A stretch of 64,000 nucleotides of DNA from Paenibacillus polymyxa (GCF_015710975.1 NZ_CP049783.1:3076001-3140000), one strand, 5' to 3'. Positions 18,111-27,517 are shown, numbered from the stretch's first letter. The notes: generated by a model from the sequence alone, not told the origin. Numbers and translations: made by a program.

Positions 18111-18182
18111 CTCAATAACCTCCTTTGCCAACCACAAGTTCTTATACCAAGTTATTCAACCTACAGGACGGGGTGTGGGTTT

Positions 18183-19277
18183 CTATGGAAGCCTGGATTG
18201 AATTAGCGCATAATTATGGCGAAGGCGAGAATCTTCCGGAGAGCGTTCTGTTGCTTCTTTCGCAAATTCACAGGCTTTGTGTATTAGGCCCAACTCATAG
18301 CAAGCGAGGGCTCCAAGATCATACAAAGTAGCATCCCAGCAAAAATCCTCTTGCATATACGTATCTGGTCGTGTCGAAATGCGCAGCGCTTCTTCGACCA
18401 TATGATAGACGGCGGGCCAGTTCCGTGTATGATAGGCAAGCTGAGCCATTTCCGTGTAAGGTTCACGTAAATAGGGTGCTTCCGCAATAGCACGGTATAA
18501 CCAACGTGCAGCCTCATGCCATTGTTCAGTTGCCTTATACGCTCTAGCGATAAAACGCATCGAAGCGCTGCGTTCATCGGCCCAGCGCGCCTGTGGCATG
18601 GTAAGATGTTGTTGCAGCGTAGTGATGCATTCGTCCCAACGGGCATGATACATATATTCTCGCCCCAAGTAATGCATATTGCGATCATCCTCGGGAAATT
18701 CACGTACAGACTGCTCTAGCAGTGGAAGGTATTGGCTGCGTGACTTGTGCGGATCGGGATCATGATACAAGCGGAGTTGCTCTGATCGGATGCTGTATTC
18801 TTCGCCTTCCCCAATATATTCAAGCACTTCATGAACCGGGCGTACCCAGTGGTAGTCATGACGAGTGTGTATTTTTTCTTTCCAGAACCATGTATAAGCG
18901 GTATCCCTTCCAGGCTGTCCATGTGTAAAGGCATACAGCATTCGAGTCGTTCCATCCTTCCAGTTGCTTTCCAGGCGCGACCGCCATCCCTCCTCCCAGA
19001 CTTCATCCAGATCTGTACAGACACAAATATCTACATCATCAGGGACCAGCCGCAGGGACTCATTGCGAGCCTTGTCAAAACGCCAAGGGACTACCTGAAT
19101 AGGATGTACCTCTGCACCCGCCTCGCGCAGTAGAGCAACGGTGTCGTCTGTAGAACCGGTGTCGGCTACAATGACAACATCAGCTTCCCGCATGGAGTTC
19201 ATCCAGCGCTTGGCGAATCGGGCTTCATTTTTGCTGATGGCATAGACCGCTATCTTGTACCGTTTCTGTGGTTGCAT
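18183..19277 (-). CDS. GT2 glycosyltransferase with C-terminal TPR-like repeats
   Basis: A 364-residue GT-A protein starting behind AAAGGAGGAG. The N-terminal half holds ISKNEARFAKRW, IVADTGSTDDTV and the metal-binding region CVCTDLDEVWEEGW. The C-terminal half is alpha-helical with TPR-like units (HYLGREYMYHARWDECITTL, ARAYKATEQWHEAARWLYRA, LGALACYELGLIHKACEFA). TPR-bearing GT2 enzymes frequently modify repetitive proteins, and this one lies in the same strand as a collagen-like gene, so collagen-like protein glycosylation is a reasonable inference. Confidence 0.87.
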   Translation of the reverse strand: MQPQKRYKIAVYAISKNEARFAKRWMNSMREADVVIVADTGSTDDTVALLREAGAEVHPIQVVPWRFDKARNESLRLVPDDVDICVCTDLDEVWEEGWRSRLESNWKDGTTRMLYAFTHGQPGRDTAYTWFWKEKIHTRHDYHWVRPVHEVLEYIGEGEEYSIRSEQLRLYHDPDPHKSRSQYLPLLEQSVREFPEDDRNMHYLGREYMYHARWDECITTLQQHLTMPQARWADERSASMRFIARAYKATEQWHEAARWLYRAIAEAPYLREPYTEMAQLAYHTRNWPAVYHMVEEALRISTRPDTYMQEDFCWDATLYDLGALACYELGLIHKACEFAKEATERSPEDSRLRHNYALIQSRLP

Positions 19278-19334
19278 TGGTTTGCTCCTCCTTTGATTGA
19301 CTTAAAGAATGATGGCTGGCTATGGGAGGCATCT

Positions 19335-20426
19335 CTATTGGGAAGGGTTCAGGATTGAGCTGAAATATTGTCGATTATGCTGGACATGCGGGTCATTGGG
19401 AACGTACGTGGCTGCTTGCTCATTGTGCCAGTTCGCACGTGTATAGTCTTTTAGCCGAAAATGGCAAATGCATAGCTGGATATGAGGAAACCATGTTTGG
19501 TATGCGTCTTGTACCGGGCCCAGCGTGTTAGGAGGATTCAGAGTGGTAGCCATGTCGTACCAGTAAACGGCTTTGGGAATCTCATTTTTATGCAAAAAAT
19601 AATGACCCATCCGACAACAAAGCTCCGCTCTAGGCGTATCGAAGGTCAGGCTACGGAGAGCCGCGGTAATACTTTCCTCCAGCTTGCCGAGTTGTTGCAG
19701 ACAGTCAGCCATTTTGCCACATGCACTAATTGCGTCCTCTACCCAGCCTTGTTCGGTGTTTAGAAAGTCTCGGTAAGCCTGCACGGCCTGCTCATATCTT
19801 CCATTGTCTCTAAGCTCGTTAGCGTAATAGTAGCGGTCGCGGGGAGAGAAGTCATGGCCTTGGGCGAGCTGCTTCTCATAAATTCGCAGATTTCGGCCCG
19901 GGGTATGGGTATGTGTTCTGGTGTGAGTTATGGCAATATCCGCATGTAGAATATTTCCGTCTACGGCGAGATACTCATGCACGGCTCCATGCCAACGGAA
20001 CCCGGCCGACCGTCTGACCAAGCGATTCCGACGAAAATGCAGGGTGACATTGCCATGATCATCGAAGGCATAATGATACTTCATGGACACTGCATCCACG
20101 GTTGATATAGCTGAGGAATCAAGAGTATGCTTTAGCTCAAGCAGCTTGATAGCATCCTGCTCCTTCAAAATGTCATCGGCATCCAGCCAGAGAATGTACT
20201 CCTGCGTAGCTTGCTCAAATGAATAGTTACGTGCAAGGGCAAAATGATCTACCCATTCAAACGGAAAAATCCGATCTGTAAAGCTGCGACATATGTCAAT
20301 GGTCCGATCCTGTGAACCTGTGTCCACGATGTTGATTTCATCTACAATATGATGGACCGATTCAAGGCAAGGGCCGATGGTATGTTGGTCATTTTTGACG
20401 ATCATGCACAGGCTGATGCTGATCAA
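19335..20426 (-). CDS. GT2 glycosyltransferase with TPR-like repeats
   Basis: This 363-residue protein starts at TTG 20426 behind AAAGGAGTG. The GT-A domain shows SLCMIVKNDQHTIG, INIVDTGSQDRT and the DxD-type YILWLDADDILKE, and the second half has TPR-like helices. It is homologous in layout to the next gene downstream but more like SunS-type and related multi-substrate transferases in its start. It lies immediately downstream of the collagen-like gene on the same strand, so co-expression is possible by read-through. Confidence 0.87.
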   Translation of the reverse strand: MISISLCMIVKNDQHTIGPCLESVHHIVDEINIVDTGSQDRTIDICRSFTDRIFPFEWVDHFALARNYSFEQATQEYILWLDADDILKEQDAIKLLELKHTLDSSAISTVDAVSMKYHYAFDDHGNVTLHFRRNRLVRRSAGFRWHGAVHEYLAVDGNILHADIAITHTRTHTHTPGRNLRIYEKQLAQGHDFSPRDRYYYANELRDNGRYEQAVQAYRDFLNTEQGWVEDAISACGKMADCLQQLGKLEESITAALRSLTFDTPRAELCCRMGHYFLHKNEIPKAVYWYDMATTLNPPNTLGPVQDAYQTWFPHIQLCICHFRLKDYTRANWHNEQAATYVPNDPHVQHNRQYFSSILNPSQ

Positions 20427-20506
20427 TTGAGTATCACTCCTTTGGGAACCATTTAAGGATTGAGGTCAAACCTAAAATTGGAATTAAAAGAGACCTGATT
20501 ATAGAA

Positions 20507-20530
20507 GCCCTGCCGCAATTGCGGCAGGGC
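20507..20530. terminator. 24-base perfect palindrome, probable terminator of the collagen-like gene
   Basis: GCCCTGCCGCAA and its exact complement TTGCGGCAGGGC form a 12-base-pair stem. On the reverse strand it is followed by only a short T-rich stretch, so it may be a partial terminator that lets some transcript enter the glycosyltransferase genes. Confidence 0.6.
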
Positions 20531-20618
20531 AAGGATGGCAAAGCCATAACTTGCTAAGAGGCTTTGGCGGTAGGATATGATACGTCGTTTAAGTCCATGA
20601 TGTGGTAATAATAGAAGA

Positions 20619-22235
20619 TTAGAGTCCGGTCGGTCCTGTAGGTCCGGTCGGTCCAGTCGGCCCCGTAGGCCCGATAGGTCCGGTCGGTCCAATTGGACCT
20701 GTAAATCCAAGACCAAATGGCCCGGTCGGTCCAGTTGGTCCAATCGGTCCCGTGTCGCCCGTAGGTCCGACAGGTCCAGTGTCGCCAATAGGCCCGATAG
20801 GTCCGATAGGTCCAGCAGGCCCCGTAGCGCCAACGTCGCCCGTAGCACCTGTAGGTCCGGTAGGTCCGGTAGCGCCAATGTCGCCCGTGTCGCCCGTAGG
20901 TCCGACAGGTCCAGTGTCGCCAATAGGCCCGATAGGTCCGATAGGTCCAGCAGGCCCCGTAGCGCCAACGTCGCCCGTAGCACCTGTAGGTCCGGCAGGT
21001 CCGGTAGCGCCAATGTCGCCTGTGGCACCTGTAGGTCCAGCAGGTCCCGTAGCGCCAACGTCGCCTGTGGCACCCGTAGGTCCGGCAGGCCCCGTAGCGC
21101 CTGTGTCGCCTGTGGCACCTGTAGGTCCAGCAGGTCCCGTAGCGCCAACGTCGCCCGTAGCACCCGTAGGTCCGGCAGGTCCAGTAGCGCCAACGTCGCC
21201 CGTAGCACCCGTAGGTCCGGCAGGCCCCGTAGCGCCCGTGTCACCCGTGGCACCCGTAAGTCCGGCAGGTCCGGTAGCGCCAATGTTACCCGTAGCACCT
21301 GTAGGTCCGGCAGGCCCCGTAGCGCCAACATCGCCTGTGGCACCCGTAGGTCCGGCAGGCCCCGTAGCGCCCGTGTCGCCTGTGGCACCTGTAGGTCCAG
21401 CAGGTCCCGTAGCGCCTGTGTTGCCTGTGGCACCTGTAGGTCCAGCAGGTCCCGTAGCGCCAACGTCGCCCGTGGCACCCGTAGGTCCGGCAGGCCCCGT
21501 AGCGCCTGTGTCGCCTGTGGCACCTGTAGGTCCAGCAGGTCCCGTAGCGCCAACGTCGCCTGTGGCACCCGTAGGTCCGGCAGGCCCCGTAGCGCCTGTG
21601 TCGCCTGTGGCACCTGTAGGTCCAGCAGGTCCCGTAGCGCCAACGTCGCCCGTGGCACCCGTAGGTCCGGCAGGCCCCGTAGCACCTGCATCGCCGCTAG
21701 CGCCTGTAGCACCAGTTGGCCCAGCAGGTCCGGTTGGTCCCACAGCTCCAGCTGCACTTGCTTTAACAAGGGCAACGGAATCAATGGCTATATCAGCAGT
21801 GTTAGCTGTGGCATTTTTGGTAATAACCAAAAATGCATAGGTAGCATTCGCTGGAACAGGAGCTGTTACTTCATACAGGCTTTGCCATGTTCCATTCACA
21901 GCATCCGGTAATGTGCCTGCGCTCAAATAGGTAGTCAGCCCCGTGCCAAGGAAGTTAAAGTTTGTGTCATAGTAGTACAGAAAAATGTTGATTTGAGGAT
22001 TGACCAAGTTTCCTATTTTCGCAGCTGAAAGGCTTAACGTATAGCTTTCGCCTGGTGTGGCAAAAACGACCTGGGAAAGAGATGCATCTGCCGCGCCTCC
22101 TGCCATGATCGCACTATAAAAGTTTGTCTTTTTCACGGATAAGTTAGTGACGGTGACATTGACAGCGTTCCAAAAAAGGGTTGATCCGGTCTCGAAGTCG
22201 CCGTTAGAAACTAGATTGGTAAATAATACACTCAT
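20619..22235 (-). CDS. Collagen-like repeat surface protein with N-terminal anchor-type domain
   Basis: The 538-residue protein starts at ATG 22235 behind AAGGGAGTG. Residues 1 to about 165 form a beta-rich domain ([19 protein letters not shown], then a DSVALVKAS end) resembling the N-terminal domain described for Paenibacillus tandem-repeat-rich proteins and carbohydrate-binding jelly rolls. The rest is Gly-X-Y collagen-like sequence, about 16 units of [15 protein letters not shown] with alternating V or T, then longer [16 protein letters not shown] blocks. No signal peptide, LPXTG or C-terminal globular head is present. Thr-rich X/Y positions are good O-glycosylation sites, as in BclA of the Bacillus exosporium. 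Spore surface location is inferred. Confidence 0.88.
   Translation of the reverse strand: MSVLFTNLVSNGDFETGSTLFWNAVNVTVTNLSVKKTNFYSAIMAGGAADASLSQVVFATPGESYTLSLSAAKIGNLVNPQINIFLYYYDTNFNFLGTGLTTYLSAGTLPDAVNGTWQSLYEVTAPVPANATYAFLVITKNATANTADIAIDSVALVKASAAGAVGPTGPAGPTGATGASGDAGATGPAGPTGATGDVGATGPAGPTGATGDTGATGPAGPTGATGDVGATGPAGPTGATGDTGATGPAGPTGATGDVGATGPAGPTGATGNTGATGPAGPTGATGDTGATGPAGPTGATGDVGATGPAGPTGATGNIGATGPAGLTGATGDTGATGPAGPTGATGDVGATGPAGPTGATGDVGATGPAGPTGATGDTGATGPAGPTGATGDVGATGPAGPTGATGDIGATGPAGPTGATGDVGATGPAGPIGPIGPIGDTGPVGPTGDTGDIGATGPTGPTGATGDVGATGPAGPIGPIGPIGDTGPVGPTGDTGPIGPTGPTGPFGLGFTGPIGPTGPIGPTGPTGPTGPTGPTGL
20640..21720 (-). repeat. 45-base tandem repeats encoding the Gly-X-Y region
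   Basis: About 16 units of 45 bases encode [15 protein letters not shown]; alternation of DV and DT units gives a 90-base higher-order period. A longer block encoding [19 protein letters not shown] occurs twice, at about 20752-20850 and 20890-20980. Such arrays change length by slippage and also generate long spurious ORFs on both strands. Confidence 0.9.
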
Positions 22236-22525
22236 CGCTTTTTATACACTCCCTTCACACGTTGTAATGATAGTAGATGCGAATCCATACCATGGCGAAC
22301 CGTACAAGTTTACGAGGATAGATGCGCATTTTTTCAGTTCACATTTTAGACACATTATTTTAAGCTTCTATTTAAGTGACGTTAAGCTGAAGCTATATGT
22401 GGGGGATTATCATTAGAATTTAAAAGTGTAGCATGAAGTTCGAGGAGACCGCTCCGCTACTCATGCAACATTTTAGGTGGGAGAGCAGCATAGGGAAGAT
22501 CACGAACAATGAAAGGGTGAAACAT

Positions 22526-23638
22526 GTGCTCAAAGTACAACAGGTGAGCAAGTGGTATGAGGGCAACCGGGGCGTACATAAGTTGGATTTTGAAATGCAG
22601 CGCGGTGAAATTGTTGGTTTCCTGGGGCCAAATGGTGCGGGTAAAACGACGACAATGCGTATGATTACAGGGTATCTTCAGCCAAACGAGGGAGTAATTA
22701 CGATCGACGGTATCCCGATTCAGGATAAAGGCAGACAGGCTCGTTCCAAAATTGGTTATCTGCCGGAGATGCCTCCTTTGTATGGGGATATGTCTGTAAG
22801 ATCCTACCTAAAGTTTGTAGCTAGTATTCGGGACGTGCCTGCGCGAGAGCAGAAGCTGCGTATTTCAGAGATGATATCCCGATTGGGTCTGAATGGACGT
22901 GAAAAACAATTGGTCCGCAGCTTGTCCAAAGGGTATAAACAGCGCTTAGGACTGGCAGGTGCGATTATTCACAACCCGGACTTACTAGTGCTGGATGAAC
23001 CGACTTCGGGTTTGGACCCCAATCAGATTTTGGAGATTCGTCAGCTCATTCAGGAGATTGGTGAAAATCATACGGTATTGCTCAGCACGCATATTTTGCC
23101 TGAGGTGGATGCTTTGTGCAATCGGGTTCTGATCATCCACGAAGGCAAACTGGTCATGGACGGGCGTCCTGACGCGCTCGGCGGTTCGATGGAAGACGGA
23201 TTCAAGGTGAAGGTGGAGGTCAAAGGCAAGCGTGAGCAGGTAATGGATGTCCTACGAGCTTGGGGAAAAGTACAAGTTGAACCTTCGTCACCTACTCTGC
23301 CTTCAGCGAATACGAAGCTGGCTGTCACAGAGCAGGATTTGACTGGATTGTTGCTTACAGGAGCTTCTAATGAGGATTTTCGCGAAGAACTGTTTTTTGT
23401 GCTGTCGGATGCGAAGCTTCCGATTATGGAAATGAAAAAAGAAAACATAAGCTTGGAAAACATCTTCCAGCAATTAACGACCCGCGAGACGGAAGAAGGT
23501 GGAGGCGACGATCCAGCGGTTCATGTTCTACATACCTCTAAGAATGAAGCAACGGTCAACACGGTGGATCATGGAGAAGCCTTGGCCAGCGATAACAAGG
23601 TCGATGAAGACAAGGATACAGGAGGTAAACAGTCATGA
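22526..23638 (+). CDS. ABC transporter ATP-binding protein (Gld-type)
   Basis: GTG 22526 is chosen because AAAGGGTG lies six bases upstream and the domain begins there (LKVQQVSKWYEG). The 370-residue ATPase has Walker A GPNGAGKTTTMR, signature RSLSKGYKQRLG, Walker B DLLVLDEPTSGLDPNQ and the switch His in LLSTHILPEV. A 130-residue C-terminal extension contains an acidic tail. It overlaps the permease gene by four bases. With the next three genes it forms a GldA/GldF/GldG-like export system of unknown cargo, as found in many Firmicutes. Confidence 0.9.
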   Translation: MLKVQQVSKWYEGNRGVHKLDFEMQRGEIVGFLGPNGAGKTTTMRMITGYLQPNEGVITIDGIPIQDKGRQARSKIGYLPEMPPLYGDMSVRSYLKFVASIRDVPAREQKLRISEMISRLGLNGREKQLVRSLSKGYKQRLGLAGAIIHNPDLLVLDEPTSGLDPNQILEIRQLIQEIGENHTVLLSTHILPEVDALCNRVLIIHEGKLVMDGRPDALGGSMEDGFKVKVEVKGKREQVMDVLRAWGKVQVEPSSPTLPSANTKLAVTEQDLTGLLLTGASNEDFREELFFVLSDAKLPIMEMKKENISLENIFQQLTTRETEEGGGDDPAVHVLHTSKNEATVNTVDHGEALASDNKVDEDKDTGGKQS

Positions 23639-24357
23639 GGCGTTTGTTCGCAGTCTGTCAAAAGGAGCTGCAAGCCTATCTATGGACTCCAACGACGTAT
23701 TTTGCGCTTGCGGTGTACATGTTGCTGACGGGGTTACTATTTTACACGAACTTTGTGATGTATCAGCCTAGTATTTTGGACTATCGGCTGGTACTCGGTG
23801 ACACATTGTCCATGCTGGTGTTTGTTGTCCCCCTACTCACGATGCGGCTGGTTGCAGAGGAATTCAGGCAAGGTACAGATGAGCTCCTGCTTACCTCACC
23901 TGTGAGTGTAACGGAAATCATGATAGGTAAATTTTTGGCATCGCTAGGCATGTTGCTCATACTGGTGCTGTGCAGTCTGGCGTATCCGGTCGTGATGTCC
24001 TTTTATGGGTCGCTGGATTGGACGCTCGTATTTACATCCGTGATCGGCCTGTTTATGCTTGGCGCAGCCATGATGGCGATTGGCTTATTCGCATCGACGC
24101 TTTCACAGCATCAGATGATGTCCGCGGTCGTCAGTTTTATTCTCTTGCTCGTGTTCTGGATGCTGGATTCGTTTGGTGGACAAACGGGCGCATCTGCGGC
24201 GCTGCAGCAGTGGCTGGAACCTTTTTCACTAACCGCACGGTTTGACAGTTTCACCAAAGGATTGCTGAATGGAGCCGATGTGATGTACTACGTGACGGTG
24301 GCGGCGCTCTTTTTGCTATTTAGTATCCAAGTGGTTGAACGGAAACGGTGGAGGTAA
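23635..24357 (+). CDS. ABC-2 type permease (GldF-like)
   Basis: A 240-residue integral membrane protein with about six hydrophobic spans; it opens MRRLFAVCQKELQAYLWTPTTYFALAVY, and the loop RLVAEEFRQGTDELLLTSPVSVTEI is characteristic of ABC-2 permeases of the Gld type. The start overlaps the ATPase stop (ATGA) with GGAGGT upstream. Confidence 0.9.
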   Translation: MRRLFAVCQKELQAYLWTPTTYFALAVYMLLTGLLFYTNFVMYQPSILDYRLVLGDTLSMLVFVVPLLTMRLVAEEFRQGTDELLLTSPVSVTEIMIGKFLASLGMLLILVLCSLAYPVVMSFYGSLDWTLVFTSVIGLFMLGAAMMAIGLFASTLSQHQMMSAVVSFILLLVFWMLDSFGGQTGASAALQQWLEPFSLTARFDSFTKGLLNGADVMYYVTVAALFLLFSIQVVERKRWR

Positions 24358-24362
24358 TGAAT

Positions 24363-25754
24363 ATGAAAAAATGGCTGGGTCATACCAATAGTATGGTACT
24401 ATCGATTGCTGCTGTAGGGATTTTTATTTTATTGACGCTATTTCTGCGTTCGCTGGGAGGCTTTCAACTGGATCTGACGGCAGGCAAGCAGTATACGCTG
24501 TCTGATCAGACGTTAACGACCATTCAGGGTGTGAAGGAAAACGTACGATTGATTGCCTTTACCGTATCCACTTCGCAGAATCAGAAGCTGAACCGGGATG
24601 TTACGGATATGCTGAATGAGTATGCCAAGCGTAACAACAAGCTCAAGGTCGAGCAATATGATTTGAATCAGGAACCGATACTGGCCAAGCAATATGGGAT
24701 TACAGCAGCATCCATCGTGTTGGTGCAAGGAGAGAAGAAGCGGGTTATAGATATTGGGAGTCTATTTACGCAGGCTCAGGGGAGTAGTGAGGGAGCATAC
24801 CAATTTACCGGGGAGGAAAAGCTGACCAGTGGACTGCTGGCATTATCGTCTACCCGCCAAGGGAAAGTGGTTTTTCTGACAGGGCATGAGGAAATTCCTT
24901 TGTCCCAAATGACCGAATTAAGCAGCTCGCTGGCGCAAGATAATGTGAAAGCAGAGGAAGTTCAGCTCAATCAAGCGGGTAGTGTGCCCAAAGATGCGTC
25001 TGTATTGGCTATTGTCGGACCCGAACGGGATATTAGCGTGACGGAACTGAAGAGTATTCGTACGTATCTGAATGACGGTGGAAAGCTTTTTATGGCGTTA
25101 GGATTTCACCCGAACATGGGGTCTAGCTGGAAAAACCTTGACGCATTAGCGGCTGATTATGGTGTGAAAGATACTCATGCTATCGTGGTGGATCAGGAAC
25201 AGACGAATACGCTTGGTCCTCTGTGGACGGTTCCCACCTTTGGCAGTCATGCGATCACCGATAAATTGGCGCCCTCTAATCTGTATCCTGTTCTTTCGCT
25301 ATCTATTGCTTTGCAGGCAGGAGAACAGAAGGATTGGAAGACGACGCTATTGCTAAAATCTTCTGCAGCTAGCTATGGTGAAATGAATATTCAGGGACTG
25401 CTGAACAACGAAACGCAGAAGGATGACAAGGACCCACAGGGGCCGCTTGATCTCGGTTACGCGGTAGAAGGAAAAGACGGCAAGCCCAAAGCGGTTATTC
25501 TCGGAACCTCAGCCCTCCTAAGCGACACGGAGATTAGCACAGGAGGGAATCGAGACTTTGTGCTGAATAGTCTGAATTATGTACAGGAACACTCTGATGG
25601 ACTCACTATTCGTCCTCGTCAGGAGCAGGATTTTAAGGTAGCTTATTTGACTGCTGCACAAGCGAAAACGGTATTAGCCATATCTGTCGTCGGATTGCCG
25701 CTGCTGTTTGCGGTTGTCGGAATCTTATTATGGTGGAGGCGAAGAAGTGCATGA
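24363..25754 (+). CDS. GldG-like ABC transporter auxiliary protein
   Basis: ATG 24363 fits the GGTGGAGG site better than the codon at 24357. The 463-residue protein has an N-terminal membrane span, a large extracytoplasmic domain beginning LDLTAGKQYTLSDQT (the ABC_transp_aux/GldG signature) and a C-terminal span followed by LWWRRRSA. It should pair with the permease and present an outside domain. The last bases overlap the next gene. Confidence 0.87.
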   Translation: MKKWLGHTNSMVLSIAAVGIFILLTLFLRSLGGFQLDLTAGKQYTLSDQTLTTIQGVKENVRLIAFTVSTSQNQKLNRDVTDMLNEYAKRNNKLKVEQYDLNQEPILAKQYGITAASIVLVQGEKKRVIDIGSLFTQAQGSSEGAYQFTGEEKLTSGLLALSSTRQGKVVFLTGHEEIPLSQMTELSSSLAQDNVKAEEVQLNQAGSVPKDASVLAIVGPERDISVTELKSIRTYLNDGGKLFMALGFHPNMGSSWKNLDALAADYGVKDTHAIVVDQEQTNTLGPLWTVPTFGSHAITDKLAPSNLYPVLSLSIALQAGEQKDWKTTLLLKSSAASYGEMNIQGLLNNETQKDDKDPQGPLDLGYAVEGKDGKPKAVILGTSALLSDTEISTGGNRDFVLNSLNYVQEHSDGLTIRPRQEQDFKVAYLTAAQAKTVLAISVVGLPLLFAVVGILLWWRRRSA

Positions 25755-26689
25755 GAAAATGGATACCCACAGTGCTGCTGTTAGTCGTATTGGGAGCGGG
25801 TATAATCTATGCCAAGAGCCAAAATTTCTTTCGTGAACAAGCTCCGGCCGCTCGCCAGCTCGTTCAGCTTACGCAAGAAGATATTACGTCTTTTGCGATC
25901 ACTGGAAAGGACGGCAAGTCGGTGGAACTTGATCAACATGATGGCAAATGGAGCATGAGTAAGCCGCGATCTTACCCGTTAAATCAATATACATTAGACA
26001 ATTGGCTAGCCGCGATTCAAAATGTAAAGTTGGGTGATGTCGTGGAATCATCTCCCAAAGACGTAGCCAAATATGGAATCAGCGCTACCCATGACCAGAT
26101 TGAGATTAAGACCAAGAATGGTGACGTTCGCACCTTTGCCTTCGGTGATACGCTGCCTTCTGGAGACGCTGTTTATGTACTATCAGACCAAAAAGAGATA
26201 GCTTCCGTACCTATAGATACACTTTCGGGTTTGCTGCTGGATGCTGATGATTTTACAGACACAACGCCGTTTGATTGGGATGATACCAAGCTGAGCGGGA
26301 TAGAGTGGGAAGGCCAGAATGCCTCATGGATGCTCCGTTCCTCCGGTAACAGTGGAACTGGAGATAGTGCTTCCGCATCTTGGACGCTAAACGGAAAGTC
26401 GGTAGTGGGTGACACGGCGACTTCCCTCTCACAGCAAATCAAAAACCTGGCCAGCAATCAGGCTTTGCGCAAAGCCTCCGAGCTGAACAAGCCTGTTCAC
26501 CGCTTTACGCTGAGTATATCGTTGGGTAAGGAGGATTCCCAGCTGGTTTATCAGGGCTGGACACTTAACGATGATCCGGATACCGTGTGGGTTGTACCGC
26601 CACAAAGCAACTGGGCTTATGGCCTGTCAGCATCTGACGTGAACCATGCTGAACAGAATGGTCATGACCAGGCTAAGGCTAGCCAATAA
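25751..26689 (+). CDS. DUF4340 membrane-anchored protein
   Basis: ATG 25751 overlaps the upstream stop (ATGA), preceded by GGTGGAGG. The 312-residue protein has one N-terminal membrane anchor (WIPTVLLLVVLGAGIIYA) and repeated DUF4340-type elements: ITSFAITGKDGKSVELDQHDGKWSM, then DGDAVYVLSDQKEIASV-like strands. DUF4340 proteins regularly accompany GldG-like proteins, so it completes the export system. Function is not known. Confidence 0.87.
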   Translation: MRKWIPTVLLLVVLGAGIIYAKSQNFFREQAPAARQLVQLTQEDITSFAITGKDGKSVELDQHDGKWSMSKPRSYPLNQYTLDNWLAAIQNVKLGDVVESSPKDVAKYGISATHDQIEIKTKNGDVRTFAFGDTLPSGDAVYVLSDQKEIASVPIDTLSGLLLDADDFTDTTPFDWDDTKLSGIEWEGQNASWMLRSSGNSGTGDSASASWTLNGKSVVGDTATSLSQQIKNLASNQALRKASELNKPVHRFTLSISLGKEDSQLVYQGWTLNDDPDTVWVVPPQSNWAYGLSASDVNHAEQNGHDQAKASQ

Positions 26690-26719
26690 TCATTACATTT
26701 ATAATAGCTGAACAAAGAG

Positions 26720-26756
26720 GCTCCAACGGCGAATAATCGCCGCGTGGAGCTTTTTT
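26720..26756 (+). terminator. Rho-independent terminator of the Gld-type operon
   Basis: Outer arms GCTCCA/TGGAGC and inner arms CGGCGA/TCGCCG with an ATAA loop precede TTTTTT. Confidence 0.88.
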
Positions 26757-26763
26757 GTGTGCG

Positions 26764-26967
26764 TTATTCATCAGGCTTGCTGCTTTTGGAAGAAGGGCTG
26801 TTATTGACGTTTAAATCTTGGATGACCTGAATCAGCTCATGAAGTGAGAGATCCAGCTTATCCAACTTTTCTTCCATCGTGTGCAGGATGTGCCGCAATA
26901 AAATAAAACAAAGTCCAGCCGGAAAGCCTACGTTGGTAACCAGAGAAAGAGCATCATCCATCTGCAA
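26764..26967 (-). CDS. YvrJ family small protein
   Basis: TTG 26967 is chosen because AAGGAGGG sits seven bases upstream; the longer frame to 27135 lacks a site and overlaps the divergent promoter. The 67-residue product MQMDDALSLVTNVGFPAGLC has the YvrJ hallmark NVGFP, one hydrophobic segment and a helix EEKLDKLDLSLHELIQVI. In Bacillus subtilis yvrJ is a target of the SigO-RsoA sigma pair. Here it is divergent from a SigO/RsoA-like pair, supporting the same regulatory link. Confidence 0.8.
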   Translation of the reverse strand: MQMDDALSLVTNVGFPAGLCFILLRHILHTMEEKLDKLDLSLHELIQVIQDLNVNNSPSSKSSKPDE

Positions 26968-27054
26968 TGTATTTCCCTCCTTTTTAGCCATATATAAAGG
27001 AAGGTAAATTAAAAGAACCATATACAACTGATTGTAAAAATAGTATAATAAATA

Positions 27055-27086
27055 AGAACAAATGTTCTGTTTTGGTTGTAAAACAG
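27055..27086. promoter_or_regulatory. Two overlapping inverted repeats in the yvrJ/sigma divergent region
   Basis: AGAACA-AA-TGTTCT lies at 27055-27068 and CTGTTTT/AAAACAG arms at 27067-27086, sharing two bases. A TATAAT follows at 27102-27107 for the forward gene, and TATACT in the reverse direction near 27043. They may form an autoregulatory operator or the promoter elements of the split sigma factor. Confidence 0.5.
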
Positions 27087-27154
27087 GATTGCAAATTACC
27101 CTATAATATGAGGATTTAGAAAAAGTCAAATCCAAAGAGAAAGGGTGATTTATA

Positions 27155-27517
27155 TTGGAGAAATCTCAGCTAACATTGGTCGAACAATACCGTAAGAAGT
27201 TGTACCGCATTGCTTGGAGAATCCAGTATCGTGCTCGGGTACAAACCAATCATGAATTTGTAATGGAAAAGAACGAAACTGTCAGCGCCCCATCTTTTGC
27301 AGAATCTGTAAACTCTAATATGTACACACTACAGCTTATCAACTCTCTATCTTCTGAGATCGGAAAAATGATCATCTTTGACCTTTACATACTAGATAAA
27401 ACCGAAGCGCAGATTGCAAAAGAGTTAAAGCTATCCCAACAGGCGGTGAATAAATGGAAAAAGAAAATGCTCAAAGAGTTATTTCGGATGCTGAGTTCGT
27501 CCAATGGCTCAAATTAG
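27155..27517 (+). CDS. Sigma-70 region 4-like protein, SigO-like subunit
   Basis: TTG 27155 follows AAAGGGTG. The 120-residue protein ends with a sigma region 4 helix-turn-helix (KTEAQIAKELKLSQQAVNKWKKKMLKEL) preceded by LSSEIGKMIIFDLYIL. It has no recognisable region 2, which is supplied by the overlapping downstream gene. This split matches the two-subunit SigO (YvrI)-RsoA (YvrHa) sigma factor of B. subtilis. An alternative is a mobile-element-type Orf7-like sigma protein, but no transfer genes are nearby. Confidence 0.75.
   Translation: MEKSQLTLVEQYRKKLYRIAWRIQYRARVQTNHEFVMEKNETVSAPSFAESVNSNMYTLQLINSLSSEIGKMIIFDLYILDKTEAQIAKELKLSQQAVNKWKKKMLKELFRMLSSSNGSN

Noticed and set aside
20640..21720. 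Tandem repeats considered as a CRISPR array
   Set aside because: Units are contiguous without unique spacers and encode collagen-like protein; no cas genes.
20453..21784. Leu/Asp-rich ORF (443 codons) on the - strand
   Set aside because: Out-of-frame reading of the same collagen repeats, with no ribosome site and a low-complexity product.
20752..21840. Long Pro/Val-rich ORF (362 codons) on the + strand
   Set aside because: It is the exact antisense of the Gly-X-Y repeats; periodic 45-base repeats keep several frames open. No ribosome site.
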